Assembly (NCBI RefSeq): GCF_943913955.1 | Contig: NZ_CALUAE010000004.1 | Coordinates: 1 to 64,000 of the forward strand | Reading direction: 5' to 3' | DNA length: 64,000 bases | DNA from: Mycolicibacterium bacteremicum | Lineage (GTDB): Bacteria > Actinomycetota > Actinomycetes > Mycobacteriales > Mycobacteriaceae | In this document: one piece after another, positions 52,507 through 61,291 of the stretch | Layout: each line of letters begins with the position of its first letter | How positions within the stretch are numbered: position 1 is the first letter of the stretch | Program-made: the position numbers and the translations under genes | Notes under the pieces: generated by a model | Seen by the model: the letters and a program-made list of their open reading frames with translations, nothing else | Told to the model about the DNA's origin: nothing | The model's database searches: none

Positions 52507-53831
52507 CCCAAGACGAACTGCTGACCCTACTGATCCAGCGACTCGGGGAGCCGCTGGCCCGCTATGCGGATCTGGACCGCTACTACACCGGCAAGCAGCC
52601 GTTGGCGTTCCTGTCCCCCGAGGCGAAAACCGCACTGGGCAACAGGTTCGGCCTCATGTCCTCGAACATTCCTCGGCTGTCGGTGACGGCGCTGGCCGAG
52701 CGTCTGCGGATCACCGGGTTCACCGGGGACGCCGGCATCTGGGCCGACTGGGTGCGCAACGACCTCGACCAGACCTCGGGTGTCGCCCATCGGGAAGCAC
52801 TGCTACTCGGTGACTCCTACGTCATCGTTTGGGCGGATCGGTTCGGCCGGCCCCAGGTGACCGTGGAATCGGCCAAGCAGGTCACGGTGATGACCGATCC
52901 GGGGAGCCGGGAGACGGTCGCGGCGGTGAAGCGGTGGGAGGACAAGCGCGCCAACGTCACCCACGCCATGCTGTACCTGCCTGACCGGATTATCCGGTTA
53001 CGGGCCGAGCAGGTCGGCGCGATCACCGGGTACAGCACCGTGGACGAGATCGCCAACCCGTTGGGTGTCGTCCCGGTCATCAATCTGCGCAACACCGACG
53101 GCATTGTTTCTGACTTCGGGATTTCCGAGATCGACGACCTCAAGCCGTTGGTCGACGCGCTGAACAAGTCGCTGGCCGACATGATGGTCACCTCCGAGTA
53201 CGTTGGCCGGCCCAGGCGCTGGGCTACCGGCATCGAACTGACCGAGGAACCCGTCCTTGACGACGACGGCAATGAAACCGGTGAGATGACCGAGATCAAC
53301 CCGATCCCGGAAGGGCACCGGGCGATGATCTCCGAGAACGCCGAAGCGAAGTTCGGGCAGCTCGACGCCGCCGACCTCACCGGCTACGAAGCGTCGGTGC
53401 GGGTCATCCTCGGCCAGATCATGGCTGTCTCGACACTGCCCGCCCATTACGTCGGCGTGTTCACCGACAACCCGGCATCCGCCGATGCACTGCGCGCTGC
53501 CGAGGCATCCCTGACCGCCCGCGCCGAGGCACGGCAACAGACGTTCGGACGGGCATGGGAGCAGGTTGCCCGCCTGATGATCGCGGTGCGGGATGGCCGC
53601 GACCCCAGCCTGATCGACGACATCCGCATTCAGTGGGCCGATGCTGCGACCCGCAGTGTCGCCCAGGAAGCCGACGCGGTCACCAAACTGTTCCAGGCCG
53701 GCATCCTGCCCGCCTCGTATGCGCTGGCGAAGCTCGGATACTCCGAGGACGAGATCACCAAGATCCGGGCGGCACGCCGAACCGAGGCGCTGGACGCCCA
53801 GGCCGTCGACCTCAACAAGCTGGTGAGTTGA
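52503..53831 (+). CDS. Portal protein (SPP1 gp6-like)
   Basis: A 442-aa phage portal. Typical features are the N-terminal RYADLDRYYTGKQPLAFLSPE, central ISEIDDLKPLVDALNKSLADMMVTSEY and the long C-terminal helix GVFTDNPASADALRAAEASLTARAEARQQTFG. It forms the ring at one capsid vertex for DNA entry and connector docking. It starts in a 4-nt overlap with terL and ends in a 1-nt overlap with the MuF gene. Confidence 0.93.
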   Translation: MTQDELLTLLIQRLGEPLARYADLDRYYTGKQPLAFLSPEAKTALGNRFGLMSSNIPRLSVTALAERLRITGFTGDAGIWADWVRNDLDQTSGVAHREALLLGDSYVIVWADRFGRPQVTVESAKQVTVMTDPGSRETVAAVKRWEDKRANVTHAMLYLPDRIIRLRAEQVGAITGYSTVDEIANPLGVVPVINLRNTDGIVSDFGISEIDDLKPLVDALNKSLADMMVTSEYVGRPRRWATGIELTEEPVLDDDGNETGEMTEINPIPEGHRAMISENAEAKFGQLDAADLTGYEASVRVILGQIMAVSTLPAHYVGVFTDNPASADALRAAEASLTARAEARQQTFGRAWEQVARLMIAVRDGRDPSLIDDIRIQWADAATRSVAQEADAVTKLFQAGILPASYALAKLGYSEDEITKIRAARRTEALDAQAVDLNKLVS

Positions 53832-54412
53832 TGACCCCGTATCAGGTGGCGCTGCTGACGCTGGCCATCGAATCGGAGTCCGCTGCCATCTCGCTGTGGT
53901 GGGCGGTCGACGAAATTGGCGATGATCTGTTCTCGGCGTCCCTGGCGGCGGTGATCGCGGTGCACAACGCGAAAGCAGCGGCCCTGGCCGAGATCGCGTT
54001 CGCCACCGAGGCCACCGTCGCCACCACGACCGCGGTCCCGGTCCTCGGCCTGCCCATCGTCGACGACACCGAACGGCTCGCCAAAGCCGCCAGCACCGTC
54101 CTCGATGTCGCACGGGCATCCGATGTCCCTGAGTTGATCGTCGGCCGGCTGGGACGCGCTGAACCACTGAACACCGCAGCCCGCACCTACTCCGAATCGG
54201 TACGGGAATCGACCCTCACCAGAGGATGGACCCGGCAGATGGACTCCGACCCCTGCCAGCTCTGCCGCTGGTGGTGGCGAGAGGGCCGAATCTGGCCCAA
54301 GCAGCATCCCTTTCAGACGCACACCGGGTGCGCCTGCGTCCCCCGTCCCGTATGGGCGAAGGACATTCAACAAACGCTGTACACCAAACAATTGGAAAGG
54401 AACTCAGCATGA
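53831..54412 (+). CDS. MuF-like head protein (SPP1 gp7 family)
   Basis: A 193-aa protein whose C-terminus carries the family pattern DPCQLCRWWWREGRIWPKQHPFQTHTGCACVP. Minor capsid protein that joins the prohead near the portal. The start is the ATG overlapping the portal stop; a longer frame inside the portal was rejected. Confidence 0.85.
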   Translation: MTPYQVALLTLAIESESAAISLWWAVDEIGDDLFSASLAAVIAVHNAKAAALAEIAFATEATVATTTAVPVLGLPIVDDTERLAKAASTVLDVARASDVPELIVGRLGRAEPLNTAARTYSESVRESTLTRGWTRQMDSDPCQLCRWWWREGRIWPKQHPFQTHTGCACVPRPVWAKDIQQTLYTKQLERNSA

Positions 54413-54840
54413 CCGACGAAAACAACACCGCCACCGAGGTTCCCGAAGAACCTCAGTCGCCCGATAATGACGAATCCGCTATTACCGAATCCGGTAATTC
54501 TGACGAGACTCCCGAGGACACGTTCCCCCGGCAGGTCGTCGAGGATCTACGCAAGGAGAACGGGAAGTACCGGCAGCGCGCCCAGCTCGCCGACAGTTAT
54601 GCCACCCGCCTGCACACAGAACTCGTGCGGGCCACAGGCCGATTGGCAGACCCGGCGGATCTCCCGTTCAGCGAAGACCACCTTGCCGACCCCGACACGA
54701 TGGTCACCGCCATCGACGAACTGCTCGCCGCGAAACCGCATCTGGCGACCCGCCGACCGGTAGGCGACATCGGGCAAGGCAACCGTGGCGGCGCGGCACA
54801 ACCGTTCAACCTGCTACAGGCACTCAAGGATCGGGTCTAA
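54409..54840 (+). CDS. Capsid scaffolding protein
   Basis: A 143-aa acidic protein with a disordered N-terminus (residues 1-45, Glu/Asp/Ser/Thr rich), a coiled-coil helix (VVEDLRKENGKYRQRAQLADSYATRLHTELVRATGRL) and a short C-terminal part ending LLQALKDRV. Composition, size and position just before the capsid gene fit a scaffold. No prohead protease gene was found. Confidence 0.82.
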   Translation: MTDENNTATEVPEEPQSPDNDESAITESGNSDETPEDTFPRQVVEDLRKENGKYRQRAQLADSYATRLHTELVRATGRLADPADLPFSEDHLADPDTMVTAIDELLAAKPHLATRRPVGDIGQGNRGGAAQPFNLLQALKDRV

Positions 54841-54940
54841 TCGCAGTACACTCAACCTCATAGGGCCTGGCGCCCACCCACGATTGACGTCCTGGCGACG
54901 TGTCGACACCAATCAGACACTTACGTAAGGACGTTCAATC

Positions 54941-55804
54941 ATGGCTATCGAAACCACAGCGGGTAACTCCACCCTCATTCAGTCCCAGGTTGCCAACCTA
55001 CTTGTCCAGCCTCTAGAGCAGGCATCGACGTTCCTGGCCGCCGGCCCCGTCATCCTCGACTCGTCCAGCCCGGTACGCATCCCCCGCGTCGCCAGCGGTG
55101 TCACCGCCGGATTCGTCGCCGAGGGCGCACAGATCACCGATGGGGATGTCGCGTTCGATGAAGTGACGCTGCTGCCCTCGACCCTCAAGGGCCTCAAGGT
55201 GTTGGTCAAGATGACCAACGAGCTGATCCGTACTTCCGTCATCGGCCTCGAATCGGTGCTCCGCACCCGCCTGGTCTCCGATGTCGCCAACGCGCTCGAC
55301 GCCGCCCTCTGGGACGGCACCGGTACCAGCAACACCATCAAGGGCATCCTCCGCGCCAGCGGCATCGAAACCGGCACCCTCGACTTGGCCGACCCCGATT
55401 CGCTGATCGACGGACTGGCCAAGGCGCAGGGCAACAAGGTCAGCCCCACCCACTGGGTGATGACCGCCGCGTCGTTCGCCGCCGTCCGCAAGGTCAAAGT
55501 CGGAACGGGCGATAAGCGTTACGTGATCGACCCGCAGACCATCCAGAACGGCACCGACTTCCGGCTGCTGGGCCTGCCTGTGGTCATCACGGATCGGGTG
55601 CCGAACACCGGCACCGCCCCAGGCAAGGCGCGGGTGGCCCTGGTCGACATGTCCAAGGTCGTGGTGGCCCGCGACGTCGACGCCGAGGTCAAGATCCTCG
55701 ACCAGACCTGGGGCGACTACGACAGCATCGGCATCCGCGTGGTCTCCCGCTGGGACGTCGGCCTGCTCCACGACAAGGCCGTCACTCTGCTCACCGAGGC
55801 CTGA
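54941..55804 (+). CDS. Major capsid protein (HK97 fold)
   Basis: A 287-aa Phage_capsid-family protein. Typical blocks are SSPVRIPRVASGVTAGFVAEGAQITDGDVAFDEVTLLPSTLKGLKVLVKMTNELI (N-arm and E-loop), ALDAALWDGTGTSNTIKGIL (P-domain) and the C-terminal YDSIGIRVVSRWDVGLLHDKAVTLLTEA. It forms the head shell. The 100-nt leader before it (54841-54940) has no other gene. Confidence 0.93.
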   Translation: MAIETTAGNSTLIQSQVANLLVQPLEQASTFLAAGPVILDSSSPVRIPRVASGVTAGFVAEGAQITDGDVAFDEVTLLPSTLKGLKVLVKMTNELIRTSVIGLESVLRTRLVSDVANALDAALWDGTGTSNTIKGILRASGIETGTLDLADPDSLIDGLAKAQGNKVSPTHWVMTAASFAAVRKVKVGTGDKRYVIDPQTIQNGTDFRLLGLPVVITDRVPNTGTAPGKARVALVDMSKVVVARDVDAEVKILDQTWGDYDSIGIRVVSRWDVGLLHDKAVTLLTEA

Positions 55805-55806
55805 TA

Positions 55807-56106
55807 GTGGCGGTCAATCCGACCACGGTCACGTCCCTCTCCCAGGGGGACGTGACCACGGTGGTCCCGATCATCACCACGATGGCCAAGGCGTACACCC
55901 GTGGTCGCGGGTTCAGCGGTAACGAACCCAACGACGAGATCGCCGCCGTCATCACGACCGCCGCAGCACGCCTTGCAGCCAACGGGAAGCAGGCAAGCTA
56001 CAGCTCGACGGCCGGCTCGTTCGCCCAAGATCTGCGGACCTACTTCACCGGCTGGACCCTCACCGAGTTGGCGGTTCTCAACCGATACCGAGTGCGAGCG
56101 CAGTGA
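55807..56106 (+). CDS. Head-tail connector/adaptor protein
   Basis: A 99-aa protein from GTG at 55807 with a gp6/gp15-like helical layout (VTTVVPIITTMAKAYTRGRGFSGNEPNDEIAAVITTAAARL). It would close the filled head and accept a tail. It is the last gene of the element: no second connector, tail terminator or tail tube gene follows. Confidence 0.72.
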   Translation: MAVNPTTVTSLSQGDVTTVVPIITTMAKAYTRGRGFSGNEPNDEIAAVITTAAARLAANGKQASYSSTAGSFAQDLRTYFTGWTLTELAVLNRYRVRAQ

Positions 56107-56228
56107 GACTTGGTGGTCCCGGCGTCAAACCCGGGTTTCGCTACTCCTTTCTTACGGGCAAGGTGTCGCCATGAAGCGCTTGTATGAGGCGTGAGCGGCA
56201 TCCTGCGCCGGGACCATCGACCACTTTC

Positions 56229-56248
56229 TGACCACAATCTGACCACAG
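56229..56248. repeat. Right arm-type integrase sites
   Basis: TGACCACAA (56229-56237) and TGACCACAG (56240-56248), at 11-bp spacing. Same motif and spacing as the pair at 45456-45475. Confidence 0.65.
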
Positions 56249-56250
56249 TT

Positions 56251-56282
56251 ACAGATAACTATGGTTAACCACAGTTATCTGT
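56251..56282. terminator. 32-bp palindrome at the right end
   Basis: Arms ACAGATAACT and AGTTATCTGT, with GGTTAACC at the centre and a single A-C mismatch pair between. Followed by TTTT, so it can end the capsid operon transcript; it may also be a protein-binding site for excision. Confidence 0.65.
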
Positions 56283-56329
56283 TTTGGACTGTATTCGCAG
56301 CTCAGACACCCTGACGTGCAGCACGATTC

Positions 56330-56378
56330 GCCTTTGCAAGGCAGATGTCAGGAGTTCGAATCTCCTAGGCTCCACAAT
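56330..56378 (+). repeat. attR, 49-bp direct repeat
   Basis: Copy of the tRNA-Ala 3' portion, identical to 45349-45397. It is a tRNA fragment, not a second tRNA gene. Confidence 0.95.
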
Positions 56379-56386
56379 TTCTTCTC

Positions 56387-57220
56387 ATGCAGACCATTCA
56401 GCTGCCCGATGGCCGCACCCTCGCCTACCGCGAGTACGGACCCGCCGCCGGCAGCCCGCTGATCTTTCTTCCCGGCGCCGGTTGTGGCCGCCTGATGCGA
56501 TTCGGTGACGACTCCCTCCTGGCTGCGTACGGGGTGCGACTCTTCTCCGTCGACCGGCCCGGCCTGGGTTCCTCGAGTGCCGATGCCGACAAGTCGTTGG
56601 GCAGCGTCGCGTCCGATCTGGCTCACCTGATGGCCGTCGTCAGCGCCCAGCCGGTCGTCGTGATCGCCAACTCGCAGGGCGCGCCGTTCGGCTTGGCGCT
56701 CGCCCGCTACGAGCAGGTCCGCTCGCTGGTGCTCGCGTCACCCATCGACGACCTCGGCCACCCCCCGACGACCGCACTGCTGGGCACCCCGCACCGGGCC
56801 TTCGTCCGCCACGTCGCCGACGAGCCGGCCGCTGCCGAGACGAATCTGCAGGAGTTCGGCGCCGACGACCTCTACCGCATGGTGATGTCGGGATACCCGG
56901 CCTCCGATGCGCCGACCTATGGGCGACCTGAGTTCCAGGCCATGTTCCGGTCCGCGCTGGCCGACGGGTTCGGCTCCGGTGCAGCGGGTTACGCCCGCGA
57001 CACCGTGCTGGCGACGCTGCCCTGGCCGGCCGAGCTGTTCGACCGGCGCGTTCCGGTGTCGATTCTGTACGGAGCCGACGACGATGCGCACTCCCCCGAC
57101 CACGCGGCGACCCTGGCACACCGCCTGGGGGCTCGCCGGCAGATCGTCGACGGTGTCGGCGGCTCGCTGTTGTGGGCGCGTCCGGAGTTGGTGCTGGACT
57201 CGGTGCGCCGCGGTCATTGA
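56387..57220 (+). CDS. Alpha/beta hydrolase
   Basis: A 277-aa serine hydrolase fold. The nucleophile elbow is ANSQGAP (near residue 95), with the oxyanion motif LPGAGCG. The acid is likely in LYGADDDAHS; the usual histidine of the triad is not obvious near the end (the C-terminal loop reads VDGVGGSLLWARPELV), so activity is uncertain. Its ATG is 8 nt from attR, so its promoter was formerly the tRNA-Ala region and is now the element's right end. Confidence 0.8.
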   Translation: MQTIQLPDGRTLAYREYGPAAGSPLIFLPGAGCGRLMRFGDDSLLAAYGVRLFSVDRPGLGSSSADADKSLGSVASDLAHLMAVVSAQPVVVIANSQGAPFGLALARYEQVRSLVLASPIDDLGHPPTTALLGTPHRAFVRHVADEPAAAETNLQEFGADDLYRMVMSGYPASDAPTYGRPEFQAMFRSALADGFGSGAAGYARDTVLATLPWPAELFDRRVPVSILYGADDDAHSPDHAATLAHRLGARRQIVDGVGGSLLWARPELVLDSVRRGH

Positions 57221-57273
57221 CTCTGCGCCCACGGTCGCCCTCACTCGCACTCGTGCGCCATCAGCGCAGAGTC
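57219..57273. terminator. Inverted repeat between convergent genes
   Basis: GACTCTGCGC (57219-57228) and GCGCAGAGTC (57264-57273) are exact complements, with an inner GCACTCGTGC. Between hydrolase and sulfatase stop codons; probable two-way terminator. Confidence 0.6.
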
Positions 57274-57277
57274 GACG

Positions 57278-59602
57278 CTACGAGTACGCCACGTGCACCT
57301 GACGGATGTGCCCCTCGAACGGGAACGGTGCCCGCTCGCGGTAATCCAGCGATACCGGCGACCCCAGGCAGGTCCCGATGTCCAGGCAGTCGTTGGCGGT
57401 GAACAGCAGTGGCGCACTGACGGGCACCTGACCCGACGCCACCTTCGAACCGTCCACCGACACCGTGATGTCCAACGGCCCGCCCGGGCGCAGCTCGGCA
57501 TACCGGGTGTCCACGACGATGGTGTGCCGTCCGGCGGATATCGGCTCAGCCGAGCGGATCTTGGTGCGCATCAGGATGAACAGGTTGTACTCGTAGCAGA
57601 GGTAGCCGTCGTCGAGATAACAGGTCAGGCCGCCCGCCCCGGCGCCCAGTGCGTACAGCACACCGCTGCCGGCCTCGGGCACGTCCACGTCGATGGTGAC
57701 GACATTGTTCTTGTTGCCCAACGCGGGCGCGCAGAACTCGGGCATGCGCACCATGTCCCCGGCGAACGTCCACTCCCGGTACGGCGGGGCGATGCGCAAC
57801 TCGGGGTGATACACCGGCACCCACAGCCCGCCGCCGATCGGCAGCACCGCATTGCGGGCCGCCTCGATGGCGAACAGCTCGCGCAGCTGGGCCAGCTTCT
57901 CCGGCTCGTCGGCGGCCAGATCGTGTGTCTGGGACCAGTCCTGGTCCAGGTGGTAGAGCTCCCAGCGGTCCTGATCCGGAGTCCACGTCGCGATACCGGG
58001 GGGTTGGCCGGGGACCCACGGCAACCGCGGCCCGCGGGCACAGGCCAGCCACCCGTCGTCGTAGATCGCCCGACTGCCCATGATCTCGAAATACTGGGTC
58101 TTCTTGCCGCCCGGCGCCGCCCGGTCCACCAGCGTGCCCGCGAAACTCGCTCCGGCGACGGGGATCTGCTGCTCACCGGCCACCGTGTGCGGCGGTTCGA
58201 TCCCGACCACCTCGTAGATGGTCGGCACGATATCGGTGCAGTGCAGGAACACATCGCGCGGCGTGGCGTCGGGCGCCACCCGGGCCGGCCAGCGCACGGC
58301 CAGCGGGTTGCGGGTGCCGCCCAGGTGCGATGCCAGCAGCTTCATCCCCTTGTAGGGCGTGCTGCCCGCCCATGCCCACCCGGCGTGGTACTGGTTGTCC
58401 ACCAGCGGTGACCCGAGCACGTCGAGGCCACCGAGCGCGTCGAGCGCATCGATGTGCTGGCGCACCGTCGTCGGAATCCCGTTCTGCGCCAACAACTCTG
58501 CGATCGTGCCGTTCTGCCCCTCGCCGGAGGACCCGTTGTCACCCCAGATGTAGAAGAACAGCGTGTTCTCGCCGTAGCCGAGCGCATCGAGCTCATCGGA
58601 GATCCGGCCGACCTGCACGTCGACATGCTCGGCGTAGCCCGCGGCCACCTCCATCAGCCGGCGCTGGAACGGCTTCTCGTCCTCGGGGATGTCATCCCAG
58701 GCTGCCAGGGTCTCGTCGCGCTCGGTGAGTTCGCAGTCCTGCGGGATCCAGCCCTTCTCCTTGGCGCGCTCGAACACCCGCTCGCGGTAGGCATCCCAGC
58801 CGTCGTCGAACTTGCCGGTGTACTTGTCCGCCCACTCCTTCATGATGTGGTGCGGTCCGTGCAGGCATCCGCTGGCCCAGTACATGAAGAACGGCTTGTC
58901 GGCGTTGAACGCCCGGTGCCTGCGCAGCCACCCGATGGCGTCGTCGGCGAGGTCCTCGGAGAGGTGATAACCCTCCTCGGGCGTCTTCGTCGGCGCGACG
59001 ACGGTGGTGTTGCGGACCAGATGGGGTTCGTACTGGGAGGCCTCGCCGGCGAGGAAGCCGTAGAAGTACTCGAAACCCAGTCCGGTGGGCCAGTTTTCGA
59101 AAGGTCCGGCCGCGGTGGTCTCCTCGGCGGGCGTGTTGTGCCACTTGCCGAACGCCGAGGTCGCATAGCCGTACTGCTTGAGCACCTCGGCGACCGTCGC
59201 CGCGGACCGCGGGATCTTGCCGGAGTAGCCGTCCCAGTCGTTGGCCAGCTCGGCGATCTGCCCGTTGCCGATCTCGTGGTGGTTCCGTCCGGTCAGCAGT
59301 GAGGCGCGGGTCGGCGAGCACATGGCGGTGGTGTGAAACCGGTTGTAGGACACGCCTTCGGCGCAGAAGCGATCCAGCGTCGCGGTGGTCACCTCGCCAC
59401 CGAAGGCGGTGGGCAGGCCCGGCCCGGCATCGTCGATGAGCACGATGACGATGTTGGGGGTGTCCGGGTGCAGGCGCCGCGGCACCGCGCGCTGGGCGTA
59501 GGTCGACTCGCCGAGGGTGCGGCCGGCCACGCTGGCCGACGGGATCGGCGGGAACGGCAGCACGCCGCCGTCGGAGATCTTGGGGGCAACGATGTCGGTC
59601 AT
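57278..59602 (-). CDS. Arylsulfatase-type sulfatase
   Basis: A 774-aa sulfatase. The formylglycine motif CSPTR lies in [24 protein letters not shown], with metal site [13 protein letters not shown] at the start and [12 protein letters not shown] later. Members hydrolyse sulfate esters after Cys-to-formylglycine conversion by a separate enzyme. The C-terminal region (from about 640) is an extra beta domain. It resembles mycobacterial AtsA/AtsD types; substrate unknown. Start [13 protein letters not shown] follows an AGGACCG Shine-Dalgarno-like sequence. Confidence 0.92.
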   Translation of the reverse strand: MTDIVAPKISDGGVLPFPPIPSASVAGRTLGESTYAQRAVPRRLHPDTPNIVIVLIDDAGPGLPTAFGGEVTTATLDRFCAEGVSYNRFHTTAMCSPTRASLLTGRNHHEIGNGQIAELANDWDGYSGKIPRSAATVAEVLKQYGYATSAFGKWHNTPAEETTAAGPFENWPTGLGFEYFYGFLAGEASQYEPHLVRNTTVVAPTKTPEEGYHLSEDLADDAIGWLRRHRAFNADKPFFMYWASGCLHGPHHIMKEWADKYTGKFDDGWDAYRERVFERAKEKGWIPQDCELTERDETLAAWDDIPEDEKPFQRRLMEVAAGYAEHVDVQVGRISDELDALGYGENTLFFYIWGDNGSSGEGQNGTIAELLAQNGIPTTVRQHIDALDALGGLDVLGSPLVDNQYHAGWAWAGSTPYKGMKLLASHLGGTRNPLAVRWPARVAPDATPRDVFLHCTDIVPTIYEVVGIEPPHTVAGEQQIPVAGASFAGTLVDRAAPGGKKTQYFEIMGSRAIYDDGWLACARGPRLPWVPGQPPGIATWTPDQDRWELYHLDQDWSQTHDLAADEPEKLAQLRELFAIEAARNAVLPIGGGLWVPVYHPELRIAPPYREWTFAGDMVRMPEFCAPALGNKNNVVTIDVDVPEAGSGVLYALGAGAGGLTCYLDDGYLCYEYNLFILMRTKIRSAEPISAGRHTIVVDTRYAELRPGGPLDITVSVDGSKVASGQVPVSAPLLFTANDCLDIGTCLGSPVSLDYRERAPFPFEGHIRQVHVAYS

Positions 59603-59663
59603 CACGGTCCTCTCGGCGCACGAAATGTCCCATAAGTGATACACCGTGGCGCCGCGGCCCGCG

Positions 59664-59984
59664 TCAGGGTTTGGGTGTGATCTCCACGCTCGGCGGCAAC
59701 GTCGAAGGCTCGGGCCGCATCGAGCGCCGCACGATCGAGAACGTCACCGCGCCGACCGCGAGCACCCCGGCACCGATCAGCACGTACAGCAGCGGCCGGC
59801 GTTTGGGCGGGGCGGGCTCTTCGGCGCGCAGCCGCCGGCTCACCCAGGAGGCGCCGGAGGTCGCCGAGGACACGCCCAGCCCCACGGTGCCACGGGTGAT
59901 GTCCACCGGTCCGACGATCGTGTACCGCACGCCGCGGCCGAGTCGTTGCGCCGGGGTCAGTACGGTGTCGGTGCTGGTGCTCAT
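59664..59984 (-). CDS. cwsA: Cell wall synthesis protein CwsA, short form
   Basis: A 106-aa bitopic membrane protein. N-terminal [24 protein letters not shown] and C-terminal [29 protein letters not shown] match Rv0008c as I recall it; TM helix at about residues 66-86. CwsA works with CrgA and Wag31 at the pole and septum. The central helical stretch present in M. tuberculosis (about 40 residues) is absent. Start at the ATG for [11 protein letters not shown]; the longer frame enters the ppiA start region. Confidence 0.85.
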   Translation of the reverse strand: MSTSTDTVLTPAQRLGRGVRYTIVGPVDITRGTVGLGVSSATSGASWVSRRLRAEEPAPPKRRPLLYVLIGAGVLAVGAVTFSIVRRSMRPEPSTLPPSVEITPKP

Positions 59985-60081
59985 GGGCCACCTCTCTGGG
60001 CTGTCCGGAAGTCCTCCACAGCGTGCCACTAACTGCGGGGCCGTGGACAGCGGTATGGGACCGAGTGGCAGACTGAAATCC

Positions 60082-60609
60082 GTGACGAGCCCCATTCAGA
60101 CAGCGACCGCGACGCTGCACACCAACCGTGGTGACATCAAGATCGCCCTGTTCGGCAACCACGCCCCCAAGACCGTCGCCAACTTCACCGGCCTGGCGCA
60201 GGGCACCAAGGACTACAGCACCGAGAACGCCACCGGCGGATCGTCGGGTCCGTTCTACGACGGCGCCATCTTCCACCGCGTCATCGACGGATTCATGATC
60301 CAGGGTGGCGACCCCACCGGCACCGGCCGCGGCGGACCCGGCTACCAGTTCGCCGACGAGTTCCACCCGGAACTGCAGTTCGACAAGCCGTACCTGCTGG
60401 CGATGGCCAACGCCGGGCCGGGCACCAACGGCTCGCAGTTCTTCATCACCGTCGGCAAGACCCCGCACCTGAACCGTCGCCACACCATCTTCGGTGAGGT
60501 CGTCGATCCGGAGTCGCAGAAGGTCGTCGACGCCATCGCCACCACCCCGACCGACCGCGGCGACCGGCCCACCGAGCCCGTCGTGATCGAGAGCGTCACC
60601 ATCTCCTGA
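60082..60609 (+). CDS. ppiA: Peptidyl-prolyl cis-trans isomerase A (cyclophilin)
   Basis: A 175-aa cyclophilin. Active-site residues lie in [57 protein letters not shown] and the conserved [12 protein letters not shown]. It speeds proline isomerisation in protein folding in the cytoplasm. Start GTG 60082 ([18 protein letters not shown]). Confidence 0.96.
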   Translation: MTSPIQTATATLHTNRGDIKIALFGNHAPKTVANFTGLAQGTKDYSTENATGGSSGPFYDGAIFHRVIDGFMIQGGDPTGTGRGGPGYQFADEFHPELQFDKPYLLAMANAGPGTNGSQFFITVGKTPHLNRRHTIFGEVVDPESQKVVDAIATTPTDRGDRPTEPVVIESVTIS

Positions 60610-60625
60610 CCCGAAGTTCCCGAAG

Positions 60626-60660
60626 CGCACGCTTGCCGATGTTCGGTGAGCGTGCGTTTT
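60626..60660 (+). terminator. Intrinsic terminator of ppiA
   Basis: Stem CGCACGCTTGCCGA / TCGGTGAGCGTGCG (two mismatches) followed by TTTTCTTT. Confidence 0.7.
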
Positions 60661-60708
60661 CTTTGGGTGCAGGGCGGTGTGTCGGGGCGCAGACACGCAC
60701 GCTCGCCG
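60644..60708. repeat. Dispersed intergenic palindromic element, copy 2
   Basis: CGGTGAGCGTGCG (60644-60656) and CGCACGCTCGCCG (60696-60708). Shares the GAGCGTGCG arm with the element at 39277-39340; the left arm doubles as part of the ppiA terminator. Confidence 0.6.
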
Positions 60709-60720
60709 AGGGGGGGCGGG

Positions 60721-61134
60721 TCAGCGGGCGTAGCCGGCGTCGGTCAGTGCGTCGAGCACCGCGACCGGGCTGGTGCCCAGGTCCCAGCGGGTGAACACGT
60801 ACAACCGGTCATCGGTCGTGTCGATCTCCAGCAGACGCTGCTTGCGCGCGAGGCGGCTGAACTCGGTGACGCGGATCAGCGCGATCTCCTCGCGGGTGAT
60901 GACCCGCGAGCTCATCCAACCGCGCACCGCGAGCCCCGCCTCGGTGATTGCCAGTTTCGGACGTGCGCGCCACGAACCGAGCGCAAACACCAGCAAACCG
61001 GCGCCGGCAACGGCACCCATGACACGCCCCGGCAGGTCTGTGACCACGGTCACAGCAGCCACGGCCAGCGCCAGACCGGCAATTCCGGTCACGATCACGG
61101 CCGCCGACTTCGGAGCCCAAGAAGTTTGCTGCAC
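60721..61134 (-). CDS. PH-domain-like membrane protein (Rv0010c-like)
   Basis: A 137-aa protein with two membrane helices (about residues 10-30 and 36-52) and a C-terminal PH_6/bPH-like domain (PKLAITEAGLAVRGWMSSRVITREEIALIRVTEFSRLARKQRLLEIDTTDDRLYVFTRWDLG). Position between ppiA and crgA matches Rv0010c. Function unknown. Confidence 0.87.
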   Translation of the reverse strand: MQQTSWAPKSAAVIVTGIAGLALAVAAVTVVTDLPGRVMGAVAGAGLLVFALGSWRARPKLAITEAGLAVRGWMSSRVITREEIALIRVTEFSRLARKQRLLEIDTTDDRLYVFTRWDLGTSPVAVLDALTDAGYAR

Positions 61135-61169
61135 GGGCTCAGGACCGCCCTTTACCGGGTATTTCGGAG

Positions 61170-61178
61170 TTATCCACA
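61170..61178 (+). promoter_or_regulatory. Isolated perfect DnaA box
   Basis: TTATCCACA, 36 nt upstream of the PH-like gene, about 26 kb from oriC. Confidence 0.5.
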
Positions 61179-61200
61179 GGCGCTATCCCCAATGGGGATG

Positions 61201-61218
61201 AATCACAACGGTGTGATT
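61201..61218. promoter_or_regulatory. Perfect palindrome between crgA and the PH-like gene
   Basis: AATCACA-acgg-TGTGATT. Could be an operator for the PH-like gene or a weak terminator for crgA. Confidence 0.45.
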
Positions 61219-61291
61219 GGGTTACGAACAGGTTGCGGCCCGGGTAACGCGGTCGAGGCGAAAATGAATTCATCTCGGGACGCGGGTCGCG

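Larger units (their letters stand above)
56107..56329. other. Right end of the element, non-coding
   Basis: A 223-nt stretch with no credible gene. It holds the right arm-type sites and a 32-bp palindrome next to attR. Confidence 0.6.
45349..56378. mobile_element. Integrated phage-satellite-like element in tRNA-Ala
   Basis: About 11 kb between perfect 49-bp direct repeats (attL 45349-45397, attR 56330-56378). Order: integrase and repressor (minus strand); excisionase-like HTH, small early genes, DUF2742 protein, RepA-like ATPase, HNH nuclease, large terminase, portal, MuF-like, scaffold, major capsid and connector (plus strand), with one small minus-strand gene inside. No tail, tape-measure, holin, lysin or small-terminase gene is visible. 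Most similar in plan to capsid-forming PICI satellites and to the ~10-kb phiRv1/phiRv2 elements of M. tuberculosis. A decayed prophage is the alternative, but every ORF here is intact and tightly packed. Confidence 0.9.

Noticed and set aside
56330..56374. Second tRNA-Ala gene
   Set aside because: Only the 3' part from the anticodon arm onward is present; this is attR.
45349..56378. CRISPR array or known defence system in the element
   Set aside because: No spaced repeats, Cas, restriction-modification or toxin-antitoxin motifs were recognised; repeats seen are att, arm, operator and iteron-like.
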